A program made the position numbers and the translations under genes. This document shows positions 35,647 through 49,900 of a stretch of DNA of 64,000 bases, piece after piece; the first letter of the stretch is position 1, and every line of letters starts with the position of its first letter. The stretch lies in contig VXAU01000753.1 in assembly GCA_013399695.1 (NCBI GenBank), forward strand, positions 108,016 to 172,015, in the 5' to 3' direction. Source of the stretch: Formicarius rufipectus (taxonomy: Eukaryota > Chordata > Aves > Passeriformes > Formicariidae). The notes under the pieces were generated by a model. It was not told the origin of the DNA. It made no database searches and was given only the letters and a program-made list of their open reading frames with translations.

Positions 35647-38600
35647 GAGGCTGAGACCCTAGACCTTCATTATCCTCAGTATTAGATGCTACATGAAGCC
35701 TTGCTTGTTTTAACTCCAACTGGCTCCTTCCAGGCCAAAACTTCTCAAGAAGGAGTCAGAGTTAAGTAGTGTGGACATGAGCAAGCAGACCTTCTGTTCA
35801 GCGATGTAGAACACAGCCACTTTCTACTACAGAGGTGCACAATACCATTACCTGAACTCTGAGTACCTAAGATTTCAAATTACATCAATTATGTATTTTT
35901 CTTTTCCTATTTGAAAATGTCCAATGCCTTTAGGGGGGGTTCTGATAATGTAAATATATGTGATCTCAGGTTTCTAATAATCAGAGCTATCAACAATGAC
36001 AACTTCACTTCAGTGGATCCATACTGAAATTTGAATATGGTGAATATGGAGCACAGTCTGATTGATTTTGCAATAGTTATTCTGAGGGTTACATTATTTT
36101 CACCTGCCATTTAGATAAGGAATTATGGGGATGAGAGAATGCGTGATTAAAAACTAACCTTTCTTGAAAAGCATCTGAACACATACTCAGTAAACTATGA
36201 TCTGTTCTCAGCTATTACTCAGTCAGTTGTACTCTCTGCTACAAAAATGGATGATACACAAGCTCCTCTTTCACTGGAGCATTTACTAACACAGTAAGGC
36301 TATTCCGCCAGCACAAACACATAAGTTTATAGGATTTTTCTTCCCCCCAAAAAATATGAAAGAAATAAAGGTCCTTCCCCTCACCCCCCGCCACAGAGCC
36401 ATTTTTTTCCTAACAGCTGACATGAGTCTCTTTTGCATATTGTAGCCTTGTATATTCTGCTAGACTTCAACCTGCAATACCGTTCTTCAGCTGAAGCAAA
36501 TTCAATATATTTGACTCCTTCTTTCATAGGTTCAATTTAATATATTTTTTTGATAACATTTTGCAGATGATCTTTCTAATGCCCAACTGTTATCTGCTCC
36601 AGGTATTTTCTCCCAAATTGGTAAAAAGTGTTAAATACAGGCCACTGCCAAATGTAGCAATTTTTCGGTGTCTTCATTTGAATCTGCTCTGGCAGTTTCT
36701 GTGCGCGTCTCCTTTGAGACCAGACTGATTATTAAATTTCAGTTATTAGGAAACAAATTTAGGCTCAGCTCAATTTTTTCTACTAAACCTTTGTCAAATG
36801 CAGGAAAGAGTTTGTCTACAAACAGCAGCTTTCTTATAGGTTTATATTCAGTTTGTGAATCATACATTTTACCACCATCACCAAAACATCTTTTATTTAT
36901 GAAAAAGTGAGGATTTTCCAAACCATCAGTTTGCAATCAATATTAGCTTAGATTGATTCCCCAGGAATAGAGGCATGAAATACTTGTACCTACAATCGAA
37001 AGTCTTCTGTATTACAAAACTGTTCAGTCCTTATTACCTGTACTGCCAAAGCCATTTCTAGGCTTCACAGAGTGGAATGAGAGGATTGAAAGAAATTTAG
37101 CATTTCAATTATGGAGATCATAAGTGAAATAAGACCCTCTAATTCTCTCAGCTTTCCACAGTCTATAGTAAGACTAAAACATTAATGCCTCCCTACTGCT
37201 TTCCCCTCAAAGAAACCATGTGCATTGAGGACACAGGTATCAACATGGATCAATGTCATGAACTATCAGTACTCCCAAAAAACAAATATATAACAGACCC
37301 TAGCTGAGCTTTGACCCAGCAGCCCACTTTATTACAGAGAGAATCTAGCCATGGCTTTCTAACCTTTCTTGGTCCTACTGCCTGTGAGGACATCACAGAT
37401 GTGTTTCTTGGTGAAACATTTTGGTTGTCAAGCACATCTCAAATGGCAATATAAGGAAAGAATATCTTCCAGGAGTGGAAAAAGCATTAATGTACTGTTT
37501 TTCTATGGTATCTATTGACATATCAAGCTCATTAAAACATCTGACATAAATTTTGACTGAAACATGATCACCTTCTTTTTTTATTTTTATTTTTCTTACA
37601 AAACTAGTAACTGCTTCTTCTCACAGTCCTTAGGGAAAGGATATTTTATCGAAATGTTTGAATTGGGAATGGGTTGGTCCACACCATCTCTTCTGATGCC
37701 TCTGGAGGCTATAACAATGCTCTTGACCTGAGATGATGGTATTTATCACATTTTAGTACAAGAGAGACCTGTCTGGCCTTCAGCTTTCACTGGACAAAAT
37801 CATAGGTTTCCTGCAGGTGAGATGACATATCTACTAAAGACATATTGGGGGATGTCTCAGATACCCTATGCCATTTAAAAGGCTGACATGTCTGTGTTTT
37901 GGCAGGTTTATTATACATGGAGAATATTTTTTCAACCTCCACTCTGCTTCCTTCATTTTTAGGCATCTTCTTAATGAGGAAAAGCATCTCCCACATTTTC
38001 CCCTAGTAAAAGAAATATGTTTTCCTTAGTACCATTTCAAGATGAGTGTTTTCCAATGTGCTGATCATCCAGTCAGTTCAACACTTGTTTAATGTGGGGA
38101 TTCCAAAGCAAACACTGCTTTTGCACACTGATGTGTCTGTACTTCTATAATGGCAATAGGTGCAGCGCTTAACTCTTTTACTATGGGTAGTAAATTTACT
38201 AGTCTAGCAATGAAAACAATTATTTTTGGTAACAAATAGTATGTATGCCAAGTTCAGCTTCATAACTGTCCCATTTACTTCCAGTTAAATAATGTATTTA
38301 TCTACAAATGAACTGCTGCTTATTGTTCCTGTGAGGATTAATCTGAGCAACACACATTTTGGCTCCTGACAACTTTTGCAAAGTGATATAATCCATCCTC
38401 CTTCTCACATCGCTCCTTTGATGACACCCAGTGGGTTGGCTTGTGTTAACTAACTCTGCTTCTCAAACTCCATGTGCTTTCTACTGTGGAGTTGTGATGC
38501 CATGCACTTCACTCTGTTTTCCTACAGTGCTGAGGATCTTCATCAGGACATAATTGTCCTCTCACTACTCTGAGTTTGGACTTGGTCCCTTCTTTTCTTT

Positions 38601-41600
38601 GTCAAATTCTTACATTTTTCCTTTCAGAATTCTTAGTGAGGTTCCTGAGATTTTTTAACCTCCCAGTCACAAGAGCTGCATTGGGATGTAACTTGGGCAC
38701 GACTAATCCCTCCTCCACTATTTTCTGCCACAGAAAAGCTAAGCAGGCTTGATGTGCTCTTGGAAGAGCTCCAGTTGAGTGACTGGCAGAAAACAAACAC
38801 AGGGTGTATGTAATGCAGAGTACAGAGTCAGCACATGTTCGTGGCACACACTGAGGATTGGTTGTGTCGGGGGCACAGCAGACTGTGCTTACGTTTCAGT
38901 ATGCATGTAACCAACAAGATCTCTCATCAGATACTCAACCCTCCAGATATTCTACTCACACTTTCCTCAGCCTTTTGTATCTCTGATGAATGACACTATT
39001 CATATTTCATGCTTATGAGGTAGAAAGCATTCCTCATCCTTCTCTGCTTCAGTTTGATAGTTTCTTTGGCTGAGGCAACAAAAACTATCAAAGATAACGA
39101 GGTTTTCAACCCAGCGATTCTTAGCAAAGAATCTGCATTCAGCTTGCAAAACTACAGTGATGTTGCTTTTGTTATCCTCCACCTTCCTGGAGAATTCTAG
39201 CCCTGATGAGGCTGGCTTTGAAGTGTTTCACTCTCCTTCCCTCTGTATTTTCTTTGTTCCTTTTAACTCCTTCTCTGCATCCTGTTTAGCAATCTCTTTG
39301 TTCTGACAGCACTTCCAAGAGGGCTCTTTTATGCCTGATTTCATCTAGCTAGGAATAACCATAGAAACCTGATGTCACCTCCCATGACCCAGAGACTGTG
39401 TCTTACTGACATGAGCAAAGAGGTATCCACTGGTTATATCAGAAAGAACTAATCCAAAAAGATTTGTCATTAGGCTTATAGCAAATATATCCCACCCGAT
39501 TTTAATTTCAAATCTGTCCTTCTAACAAAATATAGCAAATGTTACTACAAACAAAAGAAAAGCAATTTTGATGAAAGACATTTGGGGATTATACCTGTGC
39601 TGTATTTTGCGGTGTCTTCAGAGGCATAAATATACATTTTAGCTTTTGTGCTATATCCAAATAAATAAAACATACCAATTCAGAAAGGTGTTGGCAGAAA
39701 ATCTCTATGCTACTTAATTATAGCAAGATGCTAAGTATTAGACTTTGACCTCATGACTCACAGGAAAACAATGTACTTAAAACACAGAAATAATTGTTCT
39801 GCTTCAGTATGTTCCACTTTCCTATTTAAAGGCAACTCACTGCCTGAAGATACTGAAATTTAACTGTTCTAACATTTAATCCCACCCCCTCAATGACAAC
39901 AGAATGTATTTTTTTCTGAAGTTTCTTTCTTTGTATTTTTCAATTCTCTTTAGATGAATTCTTAGTGACTTTACACTTATATCTGCTTTACATACTCACA
40001 GCACTTCGGTACAGTGAATTGTAACTTCTGTCTTTTGGTTTATGTCTTGAAGACTTTAGAAACTAGCAATTTTTCTATTATTCTATGTCTCTGCTCAGAA
40101 CAAATTTATAGATATATTATGTTTATGCCAAGTATATATGTTGTCTCTTTTGACTTTTCACTACAGGTCAGTTAGAATATGATCATATTCAGTAGATGCA
40201 AGGTTGTGTATTTATTTGTATAGAAAAAAATTTACGCCTTCAATTCATCCCCTAAAGTATTAATCCTCTTTCTGAACCACCACCCTGAAGAATTATGCCA
40301 CTGAAAACAGAGTTACAGGCAACCACAGGGGACACAAAAAAATAAAATAATAAAAAAAAAAAGCTGTAGCTTGGAAAAGTACTTTACATAATACTTGTAA
40401 AGTTCACTACCAGGAATATGCCATTCATAGAATCTCATGACAGTAATAAAAATTAATGGTACCCTTTAATGTCCTCACCATCTAGACACGTTTCACAAAT
40501 TTATAACATGCTGTAAGTTTTTTCCACAAAACTTTACTTATTCACTCTGCCTGGACATAATAGCTCAAATTTCTTACAGCTGTTGGTCTCTTCCCACATC
40601 AGCACTGAACAGCTTCCTTCCCTGATCATCAGCTCTATATGAGAATGATGGTTGATATGGACATTTTGGAAAAATAGCATGGGAGAGGTGGGGGAAGAAA
40701 ATGAAGAGTTTAAGGGAGTGTCTCATGGGAATGCCTGCTGGAAATGTCATTCCTTTAGGTGATACTAGAGCACTGGAGACAGTTCTGCTATGTCACCAGA
40801 CCCCTGTATCCTCCATAAAACTTGAAGGGTAGGCAGAAGATGCCTAATCCTTTTAAAAGAGAATTTATGGGTGAAATTAGCTCTGCATTATTAAGTGTTA
40901 GCATCGCAGTGCAGTGTGTAATCAAATGCCTGATACTTGTGGGCTCACTGGAAAAAAATGGATGCCAAAGTCATCTTACTAGCATTAGAGATTCATGACT
41001 GCAGGGTGTCTGTCACAATCACAGCTAAATTTGAACAATGATAGATCACATTTATGACAAGATATGGATGGTTCAGGCACTATGTTTTAGCAGGAATACT
41101 TATCAGACTGGACAGAAATTAAAATCTCCTCTATGCTGCAACGGTTGGCTAGAAAAATTGCAAAAATAAATCACTTTTAAAGATGAGATTTCTGGTCTGA
41201 TTAACATCTTCCTGATCAGCAAGTCCTAAATCACTCTGACCATGGTAATGAATGTTCCTATTTTACACAAATATCCACACACATCCAGTGCACACAGGAG
41301 ACAGAGCTAAGGTTACCATGGGAACTTTACCACCAGATTTTTTGGATTTGTATAATTAAAATAACACAAGTATAATGTTTTAATATTTTAGTTTTACCTT
41401 GTAATTAATTATGTTCACATTTTCGTTGGGCAGGAACTCAGTTTATCTCATGGGTATGGCCCAATGTGATAACTTTATTCAACATTTCCAAAAGTTGGTT
41501 TCCTAAGCAGGGGATATTTTAAACTTAAGCCACTGTGCAGGAATGACTACAGTGTAGTATAGAAATATCTGCATCAGGGTTGAACCAGGTTCATCTGCAG

Positions 41601-43460
41601 ATAAATTAACCTACACAACAGCAGTGAATTTAGCACAAGCTCTGGAATTTCACCCTAGGCTGTTCCATCTTTGGCATAAGCTGATGCTGAGGTATGAAAG
41701 GAAGTAGAACACCTCTGGGACCTGATTCCTCCCCTCCAACCGTAATCATTACCCCACACTTATTTAATCCACCATGGGGAGCACCAGCAGTCCCCAGTCT
41801 TGCTCACCAGGGTTGCCATCCACTCACTTTTTCTTGGTTTATCTATTTTCTTCTCCTGTGTGCTTTCAGGTCAATTCCCAACTTTTCCTGGATGTTCAGA
41901 AAACTTGAATTAGCTCTGAGCATAGGAATACACTCAGATTCCTCACTCTAAACTTAGGCTCTGAGTTTTCAGGAGAGGTGACCTACAAACCTCATTGATG
42001 TTAATGACTGAAAGTGTGCAGCAGGTAGTCTTCCTCAACAAGCCATCCAGATGACGGTTTTTGTGTTATACAGAAGTTGCTTGAAGATATTAGAAAAGAA
42101 GAATGGTCCTTGGAGTAATTTATCTTTTCACTAAGGGGATACTCAGTCTTTGTGCTATCAGCCTCTAGAGCAAGACATACTGTTTAAAAAAGCAGTGGCC
42201 TTTCCTCCACATTTGAACATCTTGCTTCCTCTAGAGACTTGGACCTTGCCATAGGCTGTATGCAAAACAGAGGATACTCACACTGACTACAGATAGATCA
42301 TAACAGATCTGATTGCAGTAACAGTGCCACTGCTGACCCAAAAAACATGACCTTCTCAGCCTGCACTTGATATACATGTACAGATACTGCTGTCAGTGCT
42401 GTGGACATGGAAAATGTGCTTTCTAAAGAGCCAGCTAATTTATTCAAGGGGAAAGGAACAAAAAAAAAAACCCAAGTCTTTGGCACTGTAATGAAATGAG
42501 ACCCTGCCATATATGTCCGTATTGAGGAAGGAGTTTAGCTAAAATATTCAGTATAAGTCTCCTCCCTAAAGGAATAGCACTTAATACATGTTGAAATATA
42601 ATTGTATAATTGGAACTCAAGTGTTTGGGTTATGTAAAAGGTGCCGTAGGCGTATAAGCTTAGACAGAGGTAATTAGATCTTGTATATTAACATTTTCCC
42701 CTTAAAGGGGTAATCAGTAATATTTTAAGTAGTTGGGATGCTTAAACCTAGAAGCCTGGGGGCAAAAAGGTGCTGTTTGGAACTCCTTGCTTAGCCTTGT
42801 GTTTGCTTTGTTCTTTCCTCTGTCACTGACTGGACTGAAGGAATATTTTTGCAGAGGGTTTCTTGTTTAATACAATTCCATCTGGATGTGACAGTACTGC
42901 TACTGTTTTTGGTGAAATCAGCATAAAACTGAATCACCTGCAGGCATCAATCATGGCATGGAAAATAGGACTAGATAGTAGCATTAAATAATACAATACC
43001 TGGCATGTATATATAGTAACAAGTCATGCACTGAAGCCACAGAGGAAGTCTGTGGCAGGGCCAGAAATAGAAGAAATCAGAGCTTTGATATCTCTGTGAT
43101 GCAAGGGTTAACATTTTATACAGACAAGAGTAAACAGCAACACACCAGTGCTTAGCTCAATCAGTTTGAAGATACAACAGCAACAAATATGATTTTATTC
43201 ACAGTAGGTCAAATGACAATCAATGGATCTACAGCTTTTGAGTATCCAACTGAAGCCCTTGAAAAATCAAGTGGATATACAGGAAGATAGATTATTATTC
43301 CATCAGAGGATGAAGATAGGAAAATGTCGTGGGTTTCCTGGATTTTGAAATACATTGCAAAGTTTTCTAGGGAAAAGGAGCTGTTTACTTTGAAAACAAT
43401 AAATATACTGCATCTTAGAAAGTGGAACAGCAGAGTGCAAAATAAAGCTGTTCCTAGGTG

Positions 43461-43580
43461 TTTTTGCTTGGTTTTTTTTGTTTTCTTGTTGTTGTTGGTT
43501 TTGTTTTGAGGTAAAAGAAGAAATGTATAGTTCCTCAAGCCAGAGGTGAAAAAAAAAACAAAAAACCACAGACAAACAAA
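43461..43580. repeat. Paired T/G-rich and A/C-rich tracts
   Basis: A T/G-rich tract (about 43461-43508, including TTGTTGTTGTTGG) is followed 40 bp later by an A/C-rich tract (about 43549-43580, including AAACAAACC). They are roughly complementary and could pair. Minus-strand frames of 109 and 141 codons crossing them are composition artefacts. Confidence 0.7.
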
Positions 43581-46500
43581 CCATCCACATTGAAGGGCTA
43601 CACCAGGTATTTTCTAATTTCACTACTGTTATCCATGCTTGTCTTTCATGTACAAGAAAAACATTCCATGAAAGAAATTCCAGGAGGAAAACCCAGGCTT
43701 TAAGTTTCTCACTGAGAAGTTTAACCAATCTTTGGAATCAAACAAAAATCTCAACTGAAATTGAGAGAAAGTTAATCTACACTAGAAATATTTCCCTAAT
43801 TTCATATTTTTTCCCTCCATGTCCACTGAAGACTTCCCTATCTCTACTCTGTACTACTCAGGAGGCTTTCAAAAGAGTTTGAGAACAGTACAGGTATCAT
43901 GTTTCTAGGTAAGTCAAAGCCCACTTTTTGGCTTCGCTCCTCAAGTCTCAAAAGGTCAGAACTTGTGCATTTGAAGAGATGAGTAGTTTAAAAAGAGATC
44001 TCTCTTCAAGGCTCACCTGCACTGACACAAGAGACAAGAAAAAGAATGGTCACCAAGACACACAGGACAAGGGCCCTTGTCTTCTCTTAGTTCAACCCAC
44101 TCCATGTATGTGACAAAACGATGGATAGCCCATATCCAGAGGCATTCCCAGTACAAATACCAAGCAGCTCAGTACAATTTTGCCCTATGGCTAATGACTA
44201 GAAGTTATCAATACACTTAATAAAAGATTTTTTAAAATGCACATATTCAAACAAACAAACACAGCAACAGTGACAGAGCTCCTTAAAAAAATTCAGAGCC
44301 TTTTTCTCTTGCCAGTTTTTCAAAGTGCATTTGTTCTAAAATGCATTTTCCATTGTGGGATTGCACCTGAACCTGATCTTTGCAGACAGCAGCAGTGCAT
44401 GACAGCGCATTTCGGGGCAGGGAACAGCAGTGAGTCAATGTGTCTCTAGGCAGTCTGCATGCTTTTTAGAGGCCAAGAGGTAGCTCTACAGCAAGTTGCT
44501 AAATGGTTGTTTGCATGAACTCTGCAGGTAAGGCCAATGGGGTATCTACAGCCAAAGAAGTGATGAAAACAGATGTAGCTGATAGCAAACACTGCCAGAA
44601 GGTCATCACCACCTGAAGAGCGGATGTTTTCAACCAAAATAAAGCTGTCAAGCTCAGGTGTCTCTGCTCATATTTTTAGCTCTTAGTGCTTAGTGATAGC
44701 ACATTGAAAAAGAAAAACAAAGTGCTTTGCTTTTCTTTTGGGATCTCACCTGTTAAACCATAAATATGATAGGTGCCTGGAAGGTCTTTCTCTTTTGGGA
44801 ATGACACTGTAACTTTAAATATCATTATATAATCATGTCTCAGACATAGATTTATTTTACTCAAACACCATAAGTTTTATAAAGGGAAGAAATTAATCTC
44901 ATTTTCAGAACTTTACAGACAGAAAATGTAATTTGCATAGTAACAAGTTAAAAAACTATTCAGCTTTTTTTCAGCATCTTCTCTTTTGTCCTGCTACAGC
45001 TTCATTATTTTCTTATACTTTGCAGTACAAAGTAGGCTTTTTGAATGAAAAATCCCATTCTATATTAGTCACACCAGTAAAATGAATTTTGCTTTGCAGC
45101 AGACAAATGAAGATTGTTAGAACTTCTATGCACATGCAGGAGATAACAATATAATAGTGAAGAAAGACCAATAAAAAGCTGTGTTTACTCTAACTTATCA
45201 GTGTTACAACTTGTACTTAAAAAAGCCACCTAATGCATGCATATATTAGTCCCCTTGATAAATTTTATGCCAAAACTTGATGGCCCTAAATTCAACTAAA
45301 ATCCAACAGACACCAGGGGACCACATGTAGTGTTGTACTTAATGTTCATTTAATACTTTGTGGAGCTTTTTAATGATAGAAAAAGCAAGAGAAGCCAATC
45401 TTCTAGGGCTTTACACCCCTTAAAAAGGCAGCAATATGTTCAGACCAAATAACCAAGTTTCTTTACGTACCAACTCTGGCTGAGGTCTCAGAAAAGCACC
45501 TCAATAAAAAGTCCTAACCCTAATTTCTGAAGCCAAACTCCACCAAGGAAGAGAGTCTTATTAGGTCCTGTGACTTGGTCTTTAGATCAGTCATTTACAA
45601 GGTTTAGCCAAATCTGGAATTCCTAACATGGAGGTATGTCACTGTGATATGATTTCAGTTTTACTTTGGGTCTCTGTGTCAGCTTGTCACCATCTAACAA
45701 GTGGAATAAATTATGCAGGAAATTCAAAGCAGAATCTTTCTCTGCCTTTTCTTGCCTTATCTTAATTTTAGTTCAATTAATTCAAGGAGTTACAACCTTC
45801 TTAAGAAAGAAATGCTTTAAATACATCAGCAGGATTTAATTTAATAGAATTTTGATAAGAAGTCATATTATTATTTACTGCAGCATTCAAACATATCTTC
45901 TCACTCTTGCATAAGAAATTTGAAGGATGTGACAATATGCATTTGCTATATAAGGTAAATAGACCTGTGCATCACAAACATTTTTGACACTTTCAAATGC
46001 AGTTTACAGCCTTAAACAGACATTCCACTTCTCCCACCCACCCACCATCACATCCAAGGCCTACAGTCAACAAATTTTCAGAATTGAGAGTGGGAGTATT
46101 GCTTATATGACAGGTAAGTGCACAGTTTAGTGACCTGTTTGTATGTCCACATAAGTGAGTGGCTATGGACACACTTCCCTATTCCTGTCTCATTTGTTCT
46201 ACGAATGCCCTTTAACTTCCCTGACCTTCTCAACCACATCCACTGACCTGGGGTCTAACAGTGAATTTTAAATAAGAGCTAGGAACAGCAGAGAAGGCAA
46301 TGTATGCATATCAGAAAAGTAAAGCAAAGAAAAGTAGGAGATAAGGCATAGGCTAAATAAAGAAAGCACTGGAGAAAGAGGAGGGCTGCACAGGCAGAGC
46401 CTTGGAAGGCACTTAATTCCTGCCAAAAACCAAGGAGGGAAGCACCTAATTATCTCAGGGATCTTGACCTTAGAGTCTTGCAAACACTACCTGAACACTT

Positions 46501-46852
46501 TTAGAAACTTATTTAGAAACTGAGGCATAAAAGGTGAAGCCCCTACCCCTCTGACAGCAGCCCCTACTATCCTGGCCTCTGGCAACACCCCCAATTTAAT
46601 CAAGAGCCCAAATCGACTCTCTACACATATTCTATTGGATCAATAGAAGAACAGGGTCTAACATTCCAAACTTTTAACTGCCTTCCCCTAGTTTTAAAAA
46701 CCGGATTGTGCTTCCCATATTTCCTTCTAGTCTAGATGAAGAGATATTTCACCTGACATTACTTAAAATACAAACCATTTCTTCTGCAAAGAGAGGTGTA
46801 TGGATGCATGCTAAATCACTTCTCATTTCTCCTGCTTTCAGTGAAATTTGGA

Positions 46853-46905
46853 TGAGGTCATTTATAGAGGTTCTTTCCAATCAACATTTCTATGATTCTG
46901 TGATT
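46853..46905 (+). mobile_element. CR1 LINE terminal scrap
   Basis: Only the last 50 bp of a plus-strand CR1: GATGAGGTCATTTATAGAGG, TTCTTTCCAATCAACATTTC, TATGATTCTGTGATTAC. Extremely 5'-truncated. Confidence 0.8.
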
Positions 46906-49900
46906 ACTTTGTATGAGCTCTTATAATGTGAGCTGACCTGTTCCTTTTGGGGCTCCTTTCTTTTATGAATAACTGAAGACAGTAGAAGAAAAATCATCAG
47001 ACTACAGGACAACTAGTTTTCATCCAATAACAGAAACTTTATTAACTCATGGAGCCCTACACTGTCCCTCCTGGTGAATAAAAACAGGCAAGAAACAGCT
47101 GGTGTTTGCATGCAGAATGTGGATTAGTTTGAGAGCATCTCTCTTTCTCTGGCTCAGCATACTGAATGTTTTTATTCCAATTACATGGGAAAGTAGTAGT
47201 TGCTTAATGCTCTGTGAAAAAGTGTTGCAATCCAGTATCAGTAAGAGATTTATACATCAGTTCCATTCAGATTAGGCAATTGTAAATAGCAAATTAAACC
47301 TCTGTTTTAGGAAGCTGCCTTCAGCACAAAATGCAATAGCCTGAGGTTCAAGTCCCAGCTCTGTGAGGAAGATGATGCTGCTCTGTTCCTACAGCTGTAC
47401 CTGACCTGAGGAATCAAGAATGAAGGCCCTGCAACAATAATACTTTCAATACAAACCATCCATGTTCAGAACCAGATCTTGCTATCCTCTGAAAGTTCAC
47501 CTCACAAAGTCTCTATTCCCTCTCTCTCTGCTCACTTCCAACACTTTTACAGAGCTGTGAGCTTCACAACACTGAAAAGATATGCCCTTAATGCTGGAAA
47601 ATTCAAGACCTGCATGTCTGGAACTCACGTGTGGGTTGATGCATATAGAAAATAATGCAAAACAGCAGGCTTTAAGGGAGGAGGTGCAACAGTCTCCTCT
47701 GTAATACATACATACACACAAAATTAAACCCGCAAGTGCATTTTCTAGGTCATTTTCATCTCCCTCCTCTGCTTTCACCTTCTCCCCTGTGTTTTCTTAA
47801 TTGTTCAGGGAAGGAATACATGTTTCAAAATGTATCATCAAACTTTGTCTTATGAAAACATATTGCCCTTGTTATTTTATATCCCAAACTACGGTGTTTG
47901 GAATGTTAGTCCTCAGTTACCTTTGCCAGTACAAAAATGTCCTAAGCTTTCTCAAGCTGTTAAGTGTTCAGTTCCTACAAGCTAATTTATTACCTTTCTT
48001 AAGCTCAGGTCGAGAGTTCCAAGGACAAATACTAATACGGACAAGGGAATGTAATGAGTAGGAAAAGTATACATTTATTTTAAAGGTACAATGCAAATCA
48101 GTGCTACAAGAACACTGAAAAGACAGCTCTGCAGATTGTTTTGTCTTGGATTTGATGGGACTCTACAGGGCATAATTTATTGTAGACTGCAGAATCTGGT
48201 ATTTAATGTTAAGTTTGAGAGCTGTGTGGCCCTCTGAACTGGGCTAAAGGTCCCTCCTAGCGATCAGCCAAACCACAATTCCTGAACACTCACAAGGTTT
48301 GTGTGATGCAGTTACTGATTTGCCTTCTTACAACAGGTGTATGTTCATCTGCTTGTCAGCTTCCTTCCTCATGTATCATTAGCCTATGACTATTTTTAAA
48401 TAATCTTTACAAATAAAAACTCAAATAATCAGAGTTCTGGAAATCGATTCTCCCCTTTGGCAATCTTATATAATAAATTAGATGGTAGTAACACTACTTG
48501 GATGGGTGGAGCTAAGAGCCTGTCAGCACTTTCTTTTCAAACCCACTATTCCAGGGACTTGCAATTCATCTTCAACAACAGTGCTTCAGGGTATACCTGA
48601 AATAAATACTGTTGGAAGAGGAATGGACAGACGAAATGGAGGAGGAAATGTTTTGAAAATTCCATTTTCACTTATAGTGCTTATATCTTCACCTATCCTT
48701 GCCAAACCATAGGTTTATGTTGATTTTTAAAATGAACGGTGCATTGCACTTCCATTGTTCATTTCATTTCAGTGCTGTTTATATACAATAACTATTAATT
48801 CTCAATATTTCTCTCATGCAGGTATTATCAACTTGATTTTCTAGAAAGAGATGCAAGGCACAGTTTTCCTCAGGCCACAACAGGAATTCTATGTGAGAAC
48901 CAGGAATAGAAATAAGGAGTTCCCATTCCCTGTCCTAAATCAAGGTCACAGAACTCTCTCTGGTGCAGGCTATTTTCTCAATGTTTTATGGAAGTGATTA
49001 TCCTCTTAGGGAACTATATTTTTTACAGACTGGGATTTCCTTGGGATATATAAGAATTCCAAGTCATCTCACTGCCATCTGACAATACCTTTCACAAACA
49101 GTGTAAGGGTCAGGACTAACACAGTTTAACAACATACTGTTAGCAGGTGGTTATTATAAGCCATATACCAGTCTTACAAGGTGGTAGGAAAGCATGCTTT
49201 ACTAATTTAAATGTCTTTATAGTTATGAAACATTTTAATTCACTGAATTTAAACTCCTCTATTACTTGAAGGATCTGTAGCTGGTAAAGGGTAAGTTGAT
49301 ATAGCCAAGATGGTGAGAAGTACTTGAGGGTGGAGTACCTCTTTGTGCTGGACATGGAGTCTCTTGCCTTTGGCTAAGAGAAACACAAATTTCTCACAGT
49401 TTTGGGCTCTGATCTCTAACACAGTATATCTGGATATATTCCAGGTGGATTGTCACTTGTGCAGTGGTCACAGGTCAAGAAGAACCAAGTCTGACAGAGC
49501 TGTTTTGATCTCTGTCCTATTTGTTAGATTTTTCAAGATCCAAGCCATGGAATCATGATTGAGACCTTATACTACATCTGCTATGCTAAATACATCTGTT
49601 TCTTAGCATGATCCTTGGTTCCCAGGCCCAGTTCCCAACTGGTTGAGACAGGCTAACATCCATGTTGCTACTAAAGCAGTATTTTCACTAAATGACACTG
49701 AAATGTGCTGCAGGTTCCCAAGTATCATAAAAAGGTAAAGGGCAAGGATTGGAGGTGTTTGAAGACAGAGGCAAGAAGTTTGGTTGTAGGGTGAAAGTAA
49801 TCTTCCCTGACGCAGTCTCATCCATACTACCTCTTGGAAAGAGTTCCTGGAATGAAAAATCCTTCAAGCCATGTCCACAAATTGTCTTGAAAGAACTCGG

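Larger units (their letters stand above)
31471..46852. other. 15.4 kb with no recognised gene or transposon
   Basis: AT-rich, non-coding in all frames apart from short chance ORFs. Low-complexity pieces: A20 at 35627-35646, an A-rich tract at 40337-40362, a T/G-rich tract near 43461-43508 with an A/C-rich one at 43549-43580. Near 42589-42860 there is a segment with a few CpGs and a CCCCTTAAAGGGG near-palindrome that I cannot classify. Confidence 0.5.

Noticed and set aside
43303..43728. 141-codon minus-strand frame
   Set aside because: Crosses T/G- and A/C-rich tracts and has no family motif.
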